A DNA stretch of 64,000 nucleotides from Psococerastis gibbosa (Eukaryota; Arthropoda; Insecta; Psocodea; Psocidae). How positions within the stretch are numbered: the stretch's first letter is position 1; each line of letters begins with the position of its first letter. Where the stretch lies: NCBI GenBank assembly GCA_963971405.1, contig OZ020487.1, forward strand, positions 21,189,371-21,253,370, in the 5' to 3' direction. The position numbers and the translations under genes are program-made. The notes beneath the pieces were generated by a model. That model made no database searches and was not told the origin of the DNA. It worked only from the letters and a program-made list of their open reading frames with translations. Shown here in pieces: positions 24,480-36,339 of the stretch.

Positions 24480-24770
24480 AGTAGTAGTAGTAGTAGTGTT
24501 CGTCGGGTTAATAACGACTTAGGCCTCATATTTGGGCCCATAGAGCGACCCCGACTTGACTGTCCTATGCCAGCCCATAGGACAGTGGACCTCCTGATTA
24601 TAGTGGATTCCGAACCACTTGGGAAACACAGTGAAGTCACACGATTAGTTCGGAGGTGGCCAGGACAAGTCCTACCATGTTTCCCTGCCGGCACTATGCA
24701 CACGAACAAGTTATCTGCAGCTTTGAACTTGCTCTGGTCCGCTGGATTCAACTTGGTATGGCGGCCGGCT
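24480..24770 (-). repeat. short retroposon-like repeat T, copy 2
   Basis: Second copy of the repeat at 20842-21121, with a longer (TAG)n run at its left end. It is flanked by a perfect 12-bp direct repeat, GATCAATTCAGT, at 24468-24479 and 24771-24782. The perfect duplication and high match to copy 1 point to recent retroposition. Confidence 0.85.
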
Positions 24771-25250
24771 GATCAATTCAGTGCTTTAGGTTATGAAAAT
24801 TATTATTGAGATACGTATACAATGCCTTAGTATGTGCTATCTTAGGAATTAGGGCGTCCCTGTTAAATTATAAATGTTTAGAAAGATATCGCAGTTAGCT
24901 GTGTTAAGCAATCAACTATGTTGAACAAAAGGTAAGTATTGCATAATCATGTGAGAACGATATTTTGGTCAATTATGTAAGATAAAGTTTAAATTTTTGC
25001 TTTTTTTTGCGGGTAATGTCAACTATTCTCGTCCACTCCCCTAACTTCACATACGCATATAATTTTTAAACCCGAAAAGTGCTAAATTCATGCAAAAGAA
25101 GTAGAGAAATGGACTTTTGAAGAAATGAAATGAAGATAGAGAAGGCAAGAGTATAATAAATTAAAGGAAACATCCTTACTTGAAATTAACACGGCGGAGA
25201 GAGGATTCATTAATATTACTTCGAATTTGAATTTAGAGTAGGTATCCAAT

Positions 25251-28200
25251 TTATTCCTCATCGGGATCTTCTCTCAGCCCATCACTGTAGGTTTTACGCC
25301 CAACCATATCCAGAATAGCACGGACTTCACTGTTCTTGTCCAGAATGCTGGTGTTGCGTTCTCCACGTTCTTCTGCCGACTGGGGAGGGCTGCCAACGCC
25401 CCAAACTTCAAGATCACGGAACGAAAACTCCTAAAAGGACGATAATTATACAATAAGAGTTCCAACCTGTATTTTATGGATCTAGTGGTCCATTGGTCCC
25501 TTTCCCAATGCCAACCAACCCATGGATTTTTGGCCATTGGCAAAAGCACCTTTGACGCGAAATTAAACCGGGTACAAGAGATAATGGACAAGCTGAGACG
25601 AACTTATCATTGACAAGATGTAACAGGCGTAAGCATGGCTTTACCAAGTACGGAAGTCCATCAAAGGTTAGTGTTAGTTATTTTGCATAATAGGACGGAA
25701 AACTTATGATTCAGCACGCATATTGTTTAAAAATATGTGTGACATTGTGCCATACTAACCTTATCGTATGATAATCTCTTGTAATTCCTGAATGTCGTGC
25801 AAGAATCATTGCTGACTCCTTTGCCGAATTCTGAATCAATCCACAGACCGAAGTATTCCAATTTCCCGCCCATACCTAAAACAATTCCTGAGCATGAAAT
25901 GTATGACAATTAAAAACAGAACCAGACATTTTTAAATCAAGAGCTTTTATATAATGAATTTTGTAATTTCAACACTATAGAAGAATACAATCTTATCAAA
26001 ATTTGCACATGGTTCTTCATTCCATCATAACTTATGCTACGGTCTACAGATCTCTTGTTATTCACATGAAACTTTAAATTTAGTCCAATTAAAATAATTA
26101 GAATGTAACATTAGTGACTTCAATTGGAGTAAACATAACGACACTTAAAAGTTAAAAACTTACCCAAACCATTAGGCATTGTCTGTTGCCCTGTATTTAA
26201 ATACTGGAAATTATTGTTAAAATTAGACGCTGGATAGATGTTCATTGTGGGTTTCAGTGTGAACAAGAAAGAAGAATGTGCTCCAACAAATTTAGGATTC
26301 ATTGCCCAGTTTTCAGAAGCGAAGCCCCCAAAAACAAAATTATGATTATCTCGTACGATTATTAATGTGGGCCCTTCGTTGACTATTTGACCAGACATTC
26401 TGAAGAAAAAAAACACATTTCAGGTTAAAAAAAAAAAAGTTTAATAGCAATTTGAAGTCATTTTAGAAGAGTGTAAGAACAGTGATATGGCCTTATATAT
26501 TAACGAGATCACTCTGATTAATAAAAAATAAAAAAATTAAACTTAATACCTGGAAGAAAGCTATGTAGGCTATTTCGATGTGTGTGTGTAATTTTAAAAA
26601 TGCGAAGTTCAGTGTCAACAAAATAAATAGTATCCAAGTAACCTTTTTCGTATCTAATAATTACTTGCTGTATATATTTATATATTTTTTAACTTTATAG
26701 TATTACCAAATCAATATTGAGAGTGTACGTCCCGTAGGAAATAGGTACTCCTAAATCAGGTGTTTTTACAGACTTCTTATTTTTTTTAAATTAAGAAACT
26801 AATTAATTTTTAATACGGGAGCTTTTTCATAGAAATGAGTTGACGTATTTATATAATTTGCCGTAAAATAGATACGTTGAAAAAACTACAAAACCAAAAT
26901 TAATAATACCATCTCATATGATGAGTAAAGTTGTACTCTACAACTCAAATGAACCAATATTTTCATAACTTGCTTAATTATATAAAAATAAGAAGTATTA
27001 AATTTCGGGCTGCAAATTTTCTACGGGACGTACACTCTTAATATTGATTTGGCATTGCAAATTTAAAGCAAGGTTAAGTACTGGAAAGTTTAGTATTTTA
27101 TGTTTGTTCCGAAATTAGAGAATCAAGAAAAAACTGGACATGGCGGGACTAGAGCTAGAACATTTGCCTCGCCGGGGCATGGCGTTACCACTACATTTCC
27201 GATATAACGTCCTTAGGGGATCACCTCTTCAACCTAAGGCAATTTAATGACTGATAATATTATATATTTCTCTACCTACCTAGAAAAGCTTTCACCGTGA
27301 ATTTTAGTGGTAAATAACAATCGCCACTCCTTCTGATAGTCTGATGGCAAGGCGATGCCCAAAAAGAAAATATCCTCTTGGTCAATGTTTGATATTTCAG
27401 AAAGCCCTTTTCTGAAATCTGACGAATATCGCATCCACATGGGAAATAATGAAGTTTGCAATGGCAAACTTTCAAATAAAACGGAGAATAGTATAGACAT
27501 GAGCGGATCGAAAGTGTACAGCATGTTTCGGACTTCAGAAGTGGAGTATTCTGCCTTGTCGTCCCCGGCGTGAGCCAACACATGGTCACTGAATCTTGAA
27601 CCAAAGTCACTCGTTACAACATAAGACCCCCAACTCAAAAAACTCTTTTTCTTCGAGTATTCCTCCAGTTTTATAAGGCTAATTATGACTGATCGTATTA
27701 GCTAAAATAAAATAATATATTGTACCAATTTATTCAGTTCATACTTAAGAAAATAACAGCGTCAGTTTCAAATCTATGTGTACTTTAATAGGAAGTTTTT
27801 CTCTTCGAATCAAGACTTGTTTGAAATGGTCACAGCCTCTGTACAAATGTATGCACTATATGCCTATGAAGCAGTAAGTAACACAATATCGCTACAGTTG
27901 TTCTTCATCTATTTAAAAATAAATAAAATAAAGCATGAAACATGCTACGTAGACAATGAGCACACCAAAATTTGTTGTTTTTATTGACTTTAATTTTTTT
28001 ATTTAATTTACAAAGTCATTAAAGATTTGGCTCATTGAAGTTGTAGAAGACTACTTCATGCATCATATAATAGGAAATATTAAATTTTTGGTACCTTAGT
28101 TCTTTCATAAATACCAGAACAGACAATACAGGACTAAAATTTCACGTATTCAGGGATTTTTGGAAGAACTACAACTTAAATGAGCTAAATTTTTAATAAC

Positions 28201-30780
28201 TGGCTGTTAATTAAATAAAAAATGAAAAGTATTTAATTTTGGAGTGCCAATTTTCTACGTAGCATATCCTCTTAAGAGAAAACTGTTGTTTTTTTCTTCA
28301 GTTAATATAAGCTTTTCGAAAATGTAATTATTTGACGTTGTAGATAACAAGCTCAAATAATTTTATTGCATTTTCAAAAACCTCGTAGTAACTTAAGAAA
28401 AAAATAAAGCCTATCGGATTATTGGGGTGTGTGTACTTATATTTTGTTTAGCTACCCTTTAACGTCCATATTTAGGTGAAAAGTACATTCGATGCTGAAA
28501 AACATGAGAATTGGAATTGAAATGGAATTATTGACTTTTTGGACTCAATGTTCTTGTGCTGTCTTGGTTGGACCGAAAAATATGCTTAGACTTCCGAAGT
28601 TATGCCTCTACATCTAGCTAAATTCACAATCAGGCGACTTAGTAGGAAAGTGGTAAAATCTGAGTTTACAACGCCGAGGACCCTGTTCCTGTTCTCGCTT
28701 TAAGTAAGAGAACGGTGATAGTTCATGGTGGTATTTTATGCCCTTTAACGTTCCATAGAAGTGACTCTAGATAGGAATATGATTTATAAGTTAAAAACTG
28801 AAAATATTAAGAAAAAAATACTATTTTATATATATATATATACAGTATATACTGTATATAAATATCTTTTTTAAATAGTTTTTAAGGGCATTTGCAAGTT
28901 GTATCTTGTTTTAACTCCCGCCACGTGTGTTTTATTTATTTATTTTATATTTTAATAACATTATTCAAGATTACCTTATGTAGGCTACTCCGATCCGCTA
29001 ACGTATTTTTACTTGCCAATTTGAGAATAAGAGCTGCTTTGTCATCGTAGCTGCCTGAAGTTATGTCATTCGCAAATTCATTATACACGTTAAATGTTAA
29101 GCCTTGCGGGGACGAATACAAATAGTCCTCTAATACCGAGTATAAGTAGTTCTCGAGTATTTGTCTCCATGCGGACTGCAACATATAAAAATAAAATAAA
29201 GGTATAGGCGCATATTCCACCGACCAGTTAGGGCTAAATACAAATATGGTGACGTGGTAACAGACATTCAAGACTTAGGCGGGGTTTCCATCCACCTCGC
29301 ATTGCAGAATGCAAATGACATTGACGGAAATGTTTGTTTTTCTTTTTATAGAAATCTATTAAAATGTTTGTAATTAACATATCCCATGACGCCATTTTTT
29401 GATTTTAGTTTGTTTGTTTGTGATTTTACTTTATGATCATTGATCAATTTTAACTATGGCATAGAGTAAAACAAACATTTTCGTCAATGACATTTGCATT
29501 CTGCAATGCGAGGTCGGTGGAAACCCCGCCTAAGTCTTGAATGTCTGTTACCATGTCACCGTATTTGTATTTAGCCCGAGCCGGTCGGTGGAATATGCGC
29601 CATAGTAGTAGGCCTAGCTATAATAATATTGTTATGCATATTCCGTATCGATACCACAGGACGACTTAACACAAAAACTTCACAAATTGTGCCCAATTTA
29701 TACCATTTGCGCTTAGAAAGTGCTTGTGACCAACCTTTTACAAGATTGAGACAGATGGAGATGTCGCTAAATCTCTCAATGGCATTTTAGAAATAGAACA
29801 AACAAAAAAAAGTATTGTACTTAACTTTTGACCCCACCGTGACAAGTCACTTTTGTACTTAGTGCTGGGGATTTATGCTTTGATTTTTATTGATTGTTCA
29901 ATAATATATATATATATATATATACTTGTAACTTGCTCACTTTACTTATTTAGCAATTCAATGGTTTATGACAGGGGTGGGCACTAATATTGTTGCTGCG
30001 ATCGACCCTGATATTTTTAAGAGCGATGCGATCGAGGCCTGGAAGGCCCTCTATAGAAATCATACCAAATACGAATTGGTCCCCGCGGTCGACTTCTTGC
30101 CCACTTCTGGATTACAATAAAACCATAACTAGCAAATGTGTCAAGAAGTCAAACCGTATGAAGGATTTTAACATGGAAGAGTAAACCGGGCAATAACCCT
30201 AAAGACGAGTCGACAATGGATTTACAGTACATAGCAACCTATCCGATACTCCACTACTTACATACCAATGCAGAAAATGCAAGCCTGCAGCACAAATGCC
30301 ACTTTGTGCAGAAAATCACCAACTAAAAAAACCCCTAGCTGCTTTTTGACACCATACTTTATAACTGGTTCTTTCCTCGTTACTATGTTGAAGACAATAA
30401 ATTGAAAGTAGGTAATTTTAGCAGGCTATAAGCTATCTGCATCATTCAAATCTAGTCACATGACATTATGGGACACAAATTAGGTTACGACTTACGATGA
30501 TAGACTCTAAAGGTGAACTATATATATTTGGAATCAATTGATAAACTACAATCACCATTTGATTTTTCACGTCGGTTACCCTAGCTAGAAGTCTATTCTG
30601 TGGTGTAGGAGTCTAGATTACCCAAAGTTTGGGCTGACGCCGTCAGCCTGACGGTGTGTAGCCTACCTGTAAGTCTTCTTTCAGTATTGAAGCTTTGTTT
30701 TTAGACAGATATGAAAACGATTTTTCATTTTTTGAACTTTTGTTATTTTTCTTATCTTTTTTACTCATATCTCCGCCCAT
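25251..30780 (-). CDS. MEAK7: MEAK7 (TLD-domain protein, TLDC1)
   Basis: MEAK7 is a lysosome-associated TLDc protein linked to mTOR signalling in mammals. Six reverse-strand coding exons join in phase: 30780-30667, 29175-28975, 27701-27280, 26399-26164, 25875-25760 and 25430-25251, giving 422 residues (human 456). The start is MGGDMSKKDKK, which fits the N-myristoylation pattern MGxxxS/T; the human protein also starts with such a site. The C-terminal half is the TLDc domain. Landmarks are WRLLFTTKIHGESFSR, FVFGGFASENW, YLNTGQQTMPNGLGMGGK, YFGLWIDSEFGKGVSNDSC, CTTF and LEVWGVG. The end, YSDGLREDPDEE, matches the conserved family tail. All introns are GT-AG. Intron 1 holds a composite MITE, introns 2 and 3 one foldback element each, and the last intron a dispersed repeat. 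Nothing looks broken. Confidence 0.95.
25445..25660. repeat. dispersed repeat S, copy 2
   Basis: In the last MEAK7 intron. It shares ttttggccattggcaaaa, gataatggacaagctgagac and tatcattgacaagatgtaac-like blocks with 19022-19290. It is shorter than copy 1, lacking part of the middle. Confidence 0.55.
26705..27052. mobile_element. foldback element in MEAK7 intron 3
   Basis: Inverted ends ccaaatcaatattgagagtg and, from the other side, ccaaatcaatattaagagtg, continuing tacgtcccgtag on both. The interior of about 270 bp is AT-rich and has no gene. Confidence 0.75.
27940..28266. mobile_element. foldback element in MEAK7 intron 2
   Basis: Inverted ends around atgctacgtaga and tctacgtagcat, followed inward by gagcacaccaaaatt and aattttggagtgcca. 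The layout resembles the element at 26705-27052 with different bases. It is worn, and its exact limits are uncertain. Confidence 0.5.
29207..29601. mobile_element. composite Harbinger-like MITE, copy 2
   Basis: The same two-layer structure as 10934-11313. The outer element has ends GGCGCATATTCCACCGACC and is flanked by ATA on both sides (29204-29206 and 29602-29604). The inner element spans 29278-29530. It lies in MEAK7 intron 1, starting 31 bp from the splice acceptor of exon 2. Confidence 0.85.
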
Positions 30781-31030
30781 CCCAATAGCTGCACTCTTTA
30801 ATTTATTACACTAAAATTTGAGTATACTACCAAAAGGGTCCTGTCATTTTTTTAGAAATAAAATGTATAGTTTATTAGTTTAAACAAAGTACAAACATTG
30901 ATTTTTCTTCTGCTAGCTTGCTTAACAATTTTCTGCTGCCACTTCAATGATCGTTACTTAAACTTACATCCATGTTTAGCTTACAAGTCATTATAAATAT
31001 AAAAGCACTGTTATTTGTTTATTACGTGGT

Positions 31031-31245
31031 TGGAGACCGTTATCAATATGGCTGCTAGTGTAGCATGTAGCCTTCACAAGATAAGTACGCAATTTGGCCG
31101 GGAAACCTGTGATAAGTGTAACCTGCACAAGCTAAGTACAGAGTATTCGACCGGGTCCAGGTATCCGTTCTGCTATGCTGCAAATGCTGCAATGTGTATT
31201 TGCGTTGGTACTTGGCTCTGACAGTTGGCTTAAACGATCTATATT
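31031..31245. repeat. dispersed repeat R, copy 2 (partial)
   Basis: Matches 8998-9210: ggagaccgttatcaatatgg, ctgctagtgtagc, gtacgcaatttg and gtccaggtatccgttctgct are shared. The right-hand part of copy 1 is missing here. It lies about 250 bp upstream of the MEAK7 start. Confidence 0.65.
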
Positions 31246-31304
31246 CCCTAGATTGGAAATTAACCGTTATCAAATGGCGGAAGGGGCGGAGCTCTAGCAG
31301 ACGA

Positions 31305-31359
31305 AATAGTCTCCACAAGAGAAACATTAAAATTTAGTGTTCAGCTTGTGGAGACTATT
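31305..31359. repeat. 15-bp perfect hairpin
   Basis: AATAGTCTCCACAAG (31305-31319) and its exact reverse complement (31345-31359) are separated by 25 bp. Purpose unknown; it could be the end of a small element. Confidence 0.5.
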
Positions 31360-32219
31360 GCGCACTTTAAAAGCTAAGCATAGAATCCTAGTTTTCAAGC
31401 ATTCCTGGAGACCTTGACGTGTAAACAAAACATAAAAATAAAATGCCCGCTGTACTGCCAATGCGGGCTTTTTTTAACGATGTTTCTTTTAAGTAATTTG
31501 CTGCTGAAGCAAATAAAAATAGTATTGAATGTAACTCAGTTGCCAGATAATACTTGTAAGTACCTTATTTTACTAGTATTGGCCCTACAATGCGTCATCG
31601 TCTGTAGTTTCTAAACCTAACCTAACCACTTCACCAATTTATTGTTGTTTTTATTGTAGTAGTGATTTGTAAACATGGTGCAAATATCTATTGGCGTGAA
31701 ATATCTTCAGCAATCAGCCTACGCATTGCACAACCTGTATACCTTACTGTTTTGTTTAATGCAAACATGCATTCCAGTACAATAACTTAATAATCATAAT
31801 CAGCCTGATGCGAAGGCAAACATGAATGAGGGAAATCATAGCTAACTTATGCTAATTTCATTTCACTTCTACCCGCCACCTGAAGTACTTATATAATTAT
31901 GCAGTTAAACATTGTTTAACTTGAAACTAGCCTATAATATTATGAAATGAGGTTTAACATATTTTACTGTTTCAATAATTATATCAATGGCAACTCTACC
32001 AATGCATTTAATTAGGTCTAACGCTGAATCCATAATGGGTTGCTGTCTGCCAACCTCGGACATAAAGTACCTATACTCTACTTGAATACATTGTTATCAT
32101 AACCTATATTTTATAATTCTCGTGTAGGTAGGGTATGTACAAGTTAACATCATTTCCATTTATTGAACGCAACATTAATTAATGTTTCAAATTTGTTTCA
32201 GTTTTTTATTTGAGAAAAC
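31360..32219. other. spacer, no gene seen
   Basis: AT-rich sequence without a supportable gene. A short cctaacctaacc run lies near 31615. Confidence 0.4.
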
Positions 32220-33000
32220 TATCTCGTTCAGAAAGAGTCGGTGGAGAACCCAAAAGAACAGCCTCCCCAGGATAGGATATTAGCTCTTATCGACACTAAC
32301 TATCATCCCACGACAGGGTTCACTAAACACTTTGTACATGCCGATGACGCAGCTGTTGCAGCACAAGACAAAACGTTCGAGGTGGTTCAGCACGAGTTGG
32401 GACTGGCCCTTGGTACCCTTGTAAGTATTATAAGAACAACTTACTGAAATCAAATCCATCTATTTTCATCTCCGCAATAAGCAGTCTGACAGAGACAAGA
32501 ACACTGAGAACCTCTGCACTTGGGCTTTGCTTCTCAGAGGGATAATACGCAGTTCCTGCGCGCACAACTCGGTTCATGCCGAAAGAGGTGGATGTAAACG
32601 AAACGGTGCGAATCATAACGGGATGTCTCAAACCTACACCGATGAGCAAGATGTACCCAATAGCTGTAATTTGCTGCTATAGAGAGGTCGAAACAGACGA
32701 TCTGTATGAAGCAAACGTCAAAGCCGTCCAAGCTGCTCGATTTTGGACAACCCACTTAAATACTCGTTTTCATGGACACGCGAATGTATATAAAGTTCAG
32801 GCTATGAAACGCCTACCCCAAATGCAGGCTGAGTCGGTTGTCGCATCTTAAGCAAACTCGGCAATTAGGTACTACAATGCCCTGCCCAGCCTTACTAATT
32901 GAGTTTTCAAGGAGAAGGAAGGAATGTCCACTCCACAGCTTGGACGAGTTCAGGGAACTAAGTAATAATCTCACATATCAAACATTTAACAACAGTTATT
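32220..33000 (+). mobile_element. RTE-type LINE relic
   Basis: Forward frames carry reverse-transcriptase pieces of a non-LTR retrotransposon: FVHADDAAVAAQDKTFEVV (the DD catalytic block, in a weakened HADD form) at about 32329-32385, then ETVRIITGCLKPTPMSKMYP at about 32600-32655, then FSRRRKECPLHSLDEF near 32910. The pieces are in order but not in one frame, so this is a dead copy. The 5' half is missing. Confidence 0.75.
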
Positions 33001-33299
33001 TGAGACAATCATAGAAATATTTACTATAGCATACTGATAATAGAATTTCGGTTTGCCGACGAGAACTATTCATTTGGTAGTTCCAATAGAATGTTTGGTT
33101 ATTGTTTTAGGCGCGCGATGTCCCGCCAAGCCCATTCTGGATGCCAGTCACGCAATTACGTGCGACGAGGTGGATGAAGTCTTTCTCGGCATTTTCCAGC
33201 CAGCCTAACATTGGGATTACCACATTTCAAACGAAGGCAGCATAAGAATAAGACCCGTTTCAACCTTTTAAAACAAGTCAATTTAACAAAGGCAGGTAG

Positions 33300-33770
33300 C
33301 CTTACGTTGTCTGTAGTGTTAATAGTCATGAGTATGAGACATGGCTCTCATAGTCATGGAATAATTAGGGTAGAGGCCATTGTCAGCGAGAGGGGGTGAC
33401 ATTTCGGGAGTGGGTGCTACTCCCAGCATCAGGCTAAGTCCTGATGGTTTCAATTGCTCTTGTATTCTACTATGAATTATTAAGTAAATCCGACCCCCTT
33501 GAGGATTTTCCTCGCCGAGCGCCGTGGTCGAGTGGTTAGAGAACTTGCATTTCGATCGGGAGAACGGTAGTTTGAATTCTCGAGGGGATGGGATGTACTC
33601 AATAATTCAGAGTAGAATACAAGAGCAAGGAGTCCGTTGGTCAGAAACCCAACCAGTCCTACTAAGGATGATGATGGGAGTAGCACCCACTTTCAAATCT
33701 TCACCCCCTTCCCCTGACAATGGGCTCCGCTCTAACTATTCGATGACTATCCTCTAATGACTATTAACAG
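33300..33770. repeat. inverted pair of tRNA-derived SINEs, family V
   Basis: The right copy (33515-33770, +) begins with a tRNA-like head: A box TGGTCGAGTGG at 33525-33535 and B-box-like ggtagtttgaattct at 33566-33580, resembling tRNA-Ser or Leu. The body contains agtagaatacaagagcaagg and gggagtagcacccac. The left copy (about 33300-33480, -) is the same body, inverted and lacking the head. Confidence 0.7.
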
Positions 33771-34080
33771 ACAGGCAATGTAAGTCCAACTAGCCCTTTG
33801 TTAAATAGTATTACACCATTGCCATCAACCTTTACCAATAGAGAACAAGTCAAGACCCTAACCAGGCTGTAGCGCCACTGAGTAAGGTAAAATAATTTAT
33901 TATATGATTAATCTCTAAACTTTTGACTCTATTATAATACTCTACCCTTTCTCATTATAAATAAATTACTTTGTTAAGTTTTACGTTATATCATAGAAAA
34001 AACCCAACCGGTTTCGGCAATGTTATGTCAATGTAAGAAAAAAACAGTAGGTAAGTAACGAAAACAATTCTCATGGTGTA

Positions 34081-34600
34081 TTAACGAAGGCTTTCACGGC
34101 CGGAGTCTAACAAGGGGACTGAAGAATCCGGGCTAATAGGCCGTGGTCGATTTGAAAGTAGGCTTCCAAACGTTCCATCAACAACTGCGGTCGACATCTT
34201 CAGTGGCACTACGTGCACGTACACTTCTAAGGATGTATCGCGGGGGTACCGTAGCAACTGACAGAAAGACCGGTGCAGGTGTGGTGGGTAGGCGCTTTCG
34301 TTTCTGGTTGGCGTCATTCTCTTTATTGCTGTTTTGTTGAGGGCTGGATACCATATTTACTTTTAATCCTTCTTCCTTTCTGTTAAATGTTTTGCGGATG
34401 TTTATAAATTTCTATGACCTCCCTGTGTAGTCGGGGGTAGTACGATCAGAAACGAGAGCACCTGCGCACCGAACCAACCATTCCTGCATCCCTGTCCGTC
34501 AGTCACTACGGCACCTCCGCGATACAACCGAAACGTTTGGAAGCCTACTTTCAAATCGACTACGGCCTGTTAGCCCGGATTCTTCTGTCCGCTTAATTTT
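34081..34600. mobile_element. Penelope-like element relic 1
   Basis: The left part (34081-34443) reads on the reverse strand as the Penelope terminal repeat and the tail of its endonuclease region (KMSTAVVDGTFGSLLSNR; cccgactacacagggaggtc). At about 34444 the orientation flips and 34444-34600 repeats the terminal sequence on the forward strand. Such inverted, truncated partners are typical of Penelope insertions. The copy is broken. Confidence 0.7.
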
Positions 34601-34754
34601 CATGGTAATATGTAGGCTAATAAGAATAATTAACACTTCTCGTTGAAGCAAAAATATCGACATGTAAATGCGTAATACAGAAACAGTGGCGGCATACTTA
34701 TAATTTTTAGAACTTAAACCCCGACAGTGCAAGTTATAGAGAAATCTCATGAAA

Positions 34755-35405
34755 ATTGATGTAGCTACAGAGGCTTTCAATGCCGGAGTCGAATGAAGAC
34801 CCAGTAGAATCTGGGCTGATTGGCCGTGGTTGAAATGAAAGTGAACTTACAAACGTTTCGTCAACATCTGCGGTTGACGGCTTAAGGTGAGCAAACTCTG
34901 GTATCCGGGCTGAACAAAACCACAACAAAAAGGATGACGTCGGTCAATTGTGAAAAACAAGGTAATGGAAATTCCCCAGAGGAACATGTTAAATAAAATA
35001 AATATCGACTTTTTTTGTTCTATTACTAAGCTAACCTAGGGGAGTTAGGGCTATAAGCCCTCTCTTACACCCACCTAGGAAAGCCCGGGACCGCCTGCTT
35101 TACATGCCCTCCGAAGCATGGCCAGAAAATGTAGGAAGTGTGGGACTCGAACTAACACCTTTCGGGTGAAGGTTGGAGTCCGTTCCACTACTCTACATGT
35201 CCTGAGAGCGAGCAAATCCCGCTCTCAACACAACAACAACGTCCAGGTATAAAGGTCAGTGCGCAGCCCCCTACCCAGTCACTCGCTACGGAGGCACCGA
35301 GCTACAACCTTCGAAGATGTCGACCGCAGATGTTGACGAAACGTTTGTAAGTTCACTTTCATTTCGACCACGGCCCATCAGCCCGGATTCTACTGGCGCT
35401 TCATA
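34755..35405. mobile_element. Penelope-like element relic 2
   Basis: A diverged terminal repeat lies on the reverse strand at 34755-34950 and on the forward strand at 35225-35405. Both contain tgttgacgaaacgtttgtaa (or its complement) and gcccggattctactgg-like ends. Between them lies a SINE (35000-35215). Only terminal pieces remain. Confidence 0.65.
35000..35215 (-). repeat. tRNA-derived SINE, family U, copy 2
   Basis: Reverse-strand copy of the SINE at 23757-23955, with a better B box: gttagttcgagtcccac (35140-35156 reversed). It sits inside Penelope-like relic 2. Confidence 0.75.
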
Positions 35406-35664
35406 AAAATATAATTTACGTTGCTCCTCCATTGGTTCATCGGCTCCCTTCGTTTGAGTAGGTCAAAGTGGCATTAATGGCGCCGTCCGACAGCTGCGCG
35501 ATCTCTTGCTGAAACAATAGATGAAAACTTAAGAGTCGTTCGGACACCCCCAGAAAAACAGTTTTATACATTCAAAGCCGTATTATATCATAGTGAGATT
35601 CTCCAAAGTGATTTCGTGGAACTTCATCAAACTTAAAATTGTAGAAAGAATGAGACGCAACTGA

Positions 35665-35990
35665 CCCACAATAAAATATATTAACAGTGGCCGGTTTCGG
35701 TAAGATACTATCATCAGGCATAAACAAACAAATTAAACACGCCATTATATACATACCAAGAGGTGGGCGGGGTTGGGAACATAACATGTGGGGAGCAATT
35801 TGGGAAAATGTTGGAAAATTGCTCCCCACTCGTAAGGTCATGTTCCCAACCCCGCCCACCTCCTACCAATTAATATTGTATCCCCCACCCCCTTGGTATG
35901 TACATAATGGCGTGTTTCATTTGTTTGTTTATGTCTGATGATGGTATCTTACCGAAACCGGTCACTGTTAACATATGTTATTGTGGATCA
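35665..35990. repeat. long palindrome with hammerhead-like cores in both arms
   Basis: Arms of about 100 bp or more mirror each other, from acaataaaatatattaacag on the left to ctgttaacatatgttattgt on the right. Each arm holds ctgatgat(g/a)gtatcttacc followed by gaaaccgg: 35691-35717 on the reverse strand and 35935-35961 on the forward strand. The centre contains inverted gaggtgggcggggttgggaa blocks. No protein is encoded. Confidence 0.75.
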
Positions 35991-36339
35991 GTTCCGCCTA
36001 ATTCTATCTACAATTTTAAGCTGTATTATATGCCGTAACCAGCTCCGATTTGCACAATTTTTGAGCTCTTTCGACCAGACATTCTCACCGACAGAATTTT
36101 TCTTTTTACAATTTCCTAGTTCAATAACTGTGGCTAATCATATTGTACACAAAAATTTAGAGTAATATATTTCATAAGATATACAGTACATGCATCTTGT
36201 GATCTTGTGTGTGGTTGCTATTGATTCCTGTTTTAAAAGTTAAAATATTGCCAGTACCTGAACTTGAACTTTTATCACTTGTGATAACGGGACAGTGGTG
36301 AGAATATCTGACAGCGGCGCGGCTGAGCGACCTCAGACT

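Noticed and set aside
24351-24809. 152-residue forward open frame
   Set aside because: It spans the short retroposon at 24480-24770 and its mirror frame is open too; the open stretch follows the repeat, not a gene.
27272-27610. 112-residue reverse frame overlapping a MEAK7 exon
   Set aside because: Out of phase with the MEAK7 reading frame, which continues across splice sites on both sides and matches the family.
28820-28862. Alternating TA stretches here and at 29904-29924
   Set aside because: Ordinary microsatellites in the MEAK7 introns.
31441-31474. GC hairpin followed by a T run (gcccgc...gcgggctttttt)
   Set aside because: Looks like a bacterial terminator, but the setting is a eukaryotic spacer with no bacterial gene nearby.
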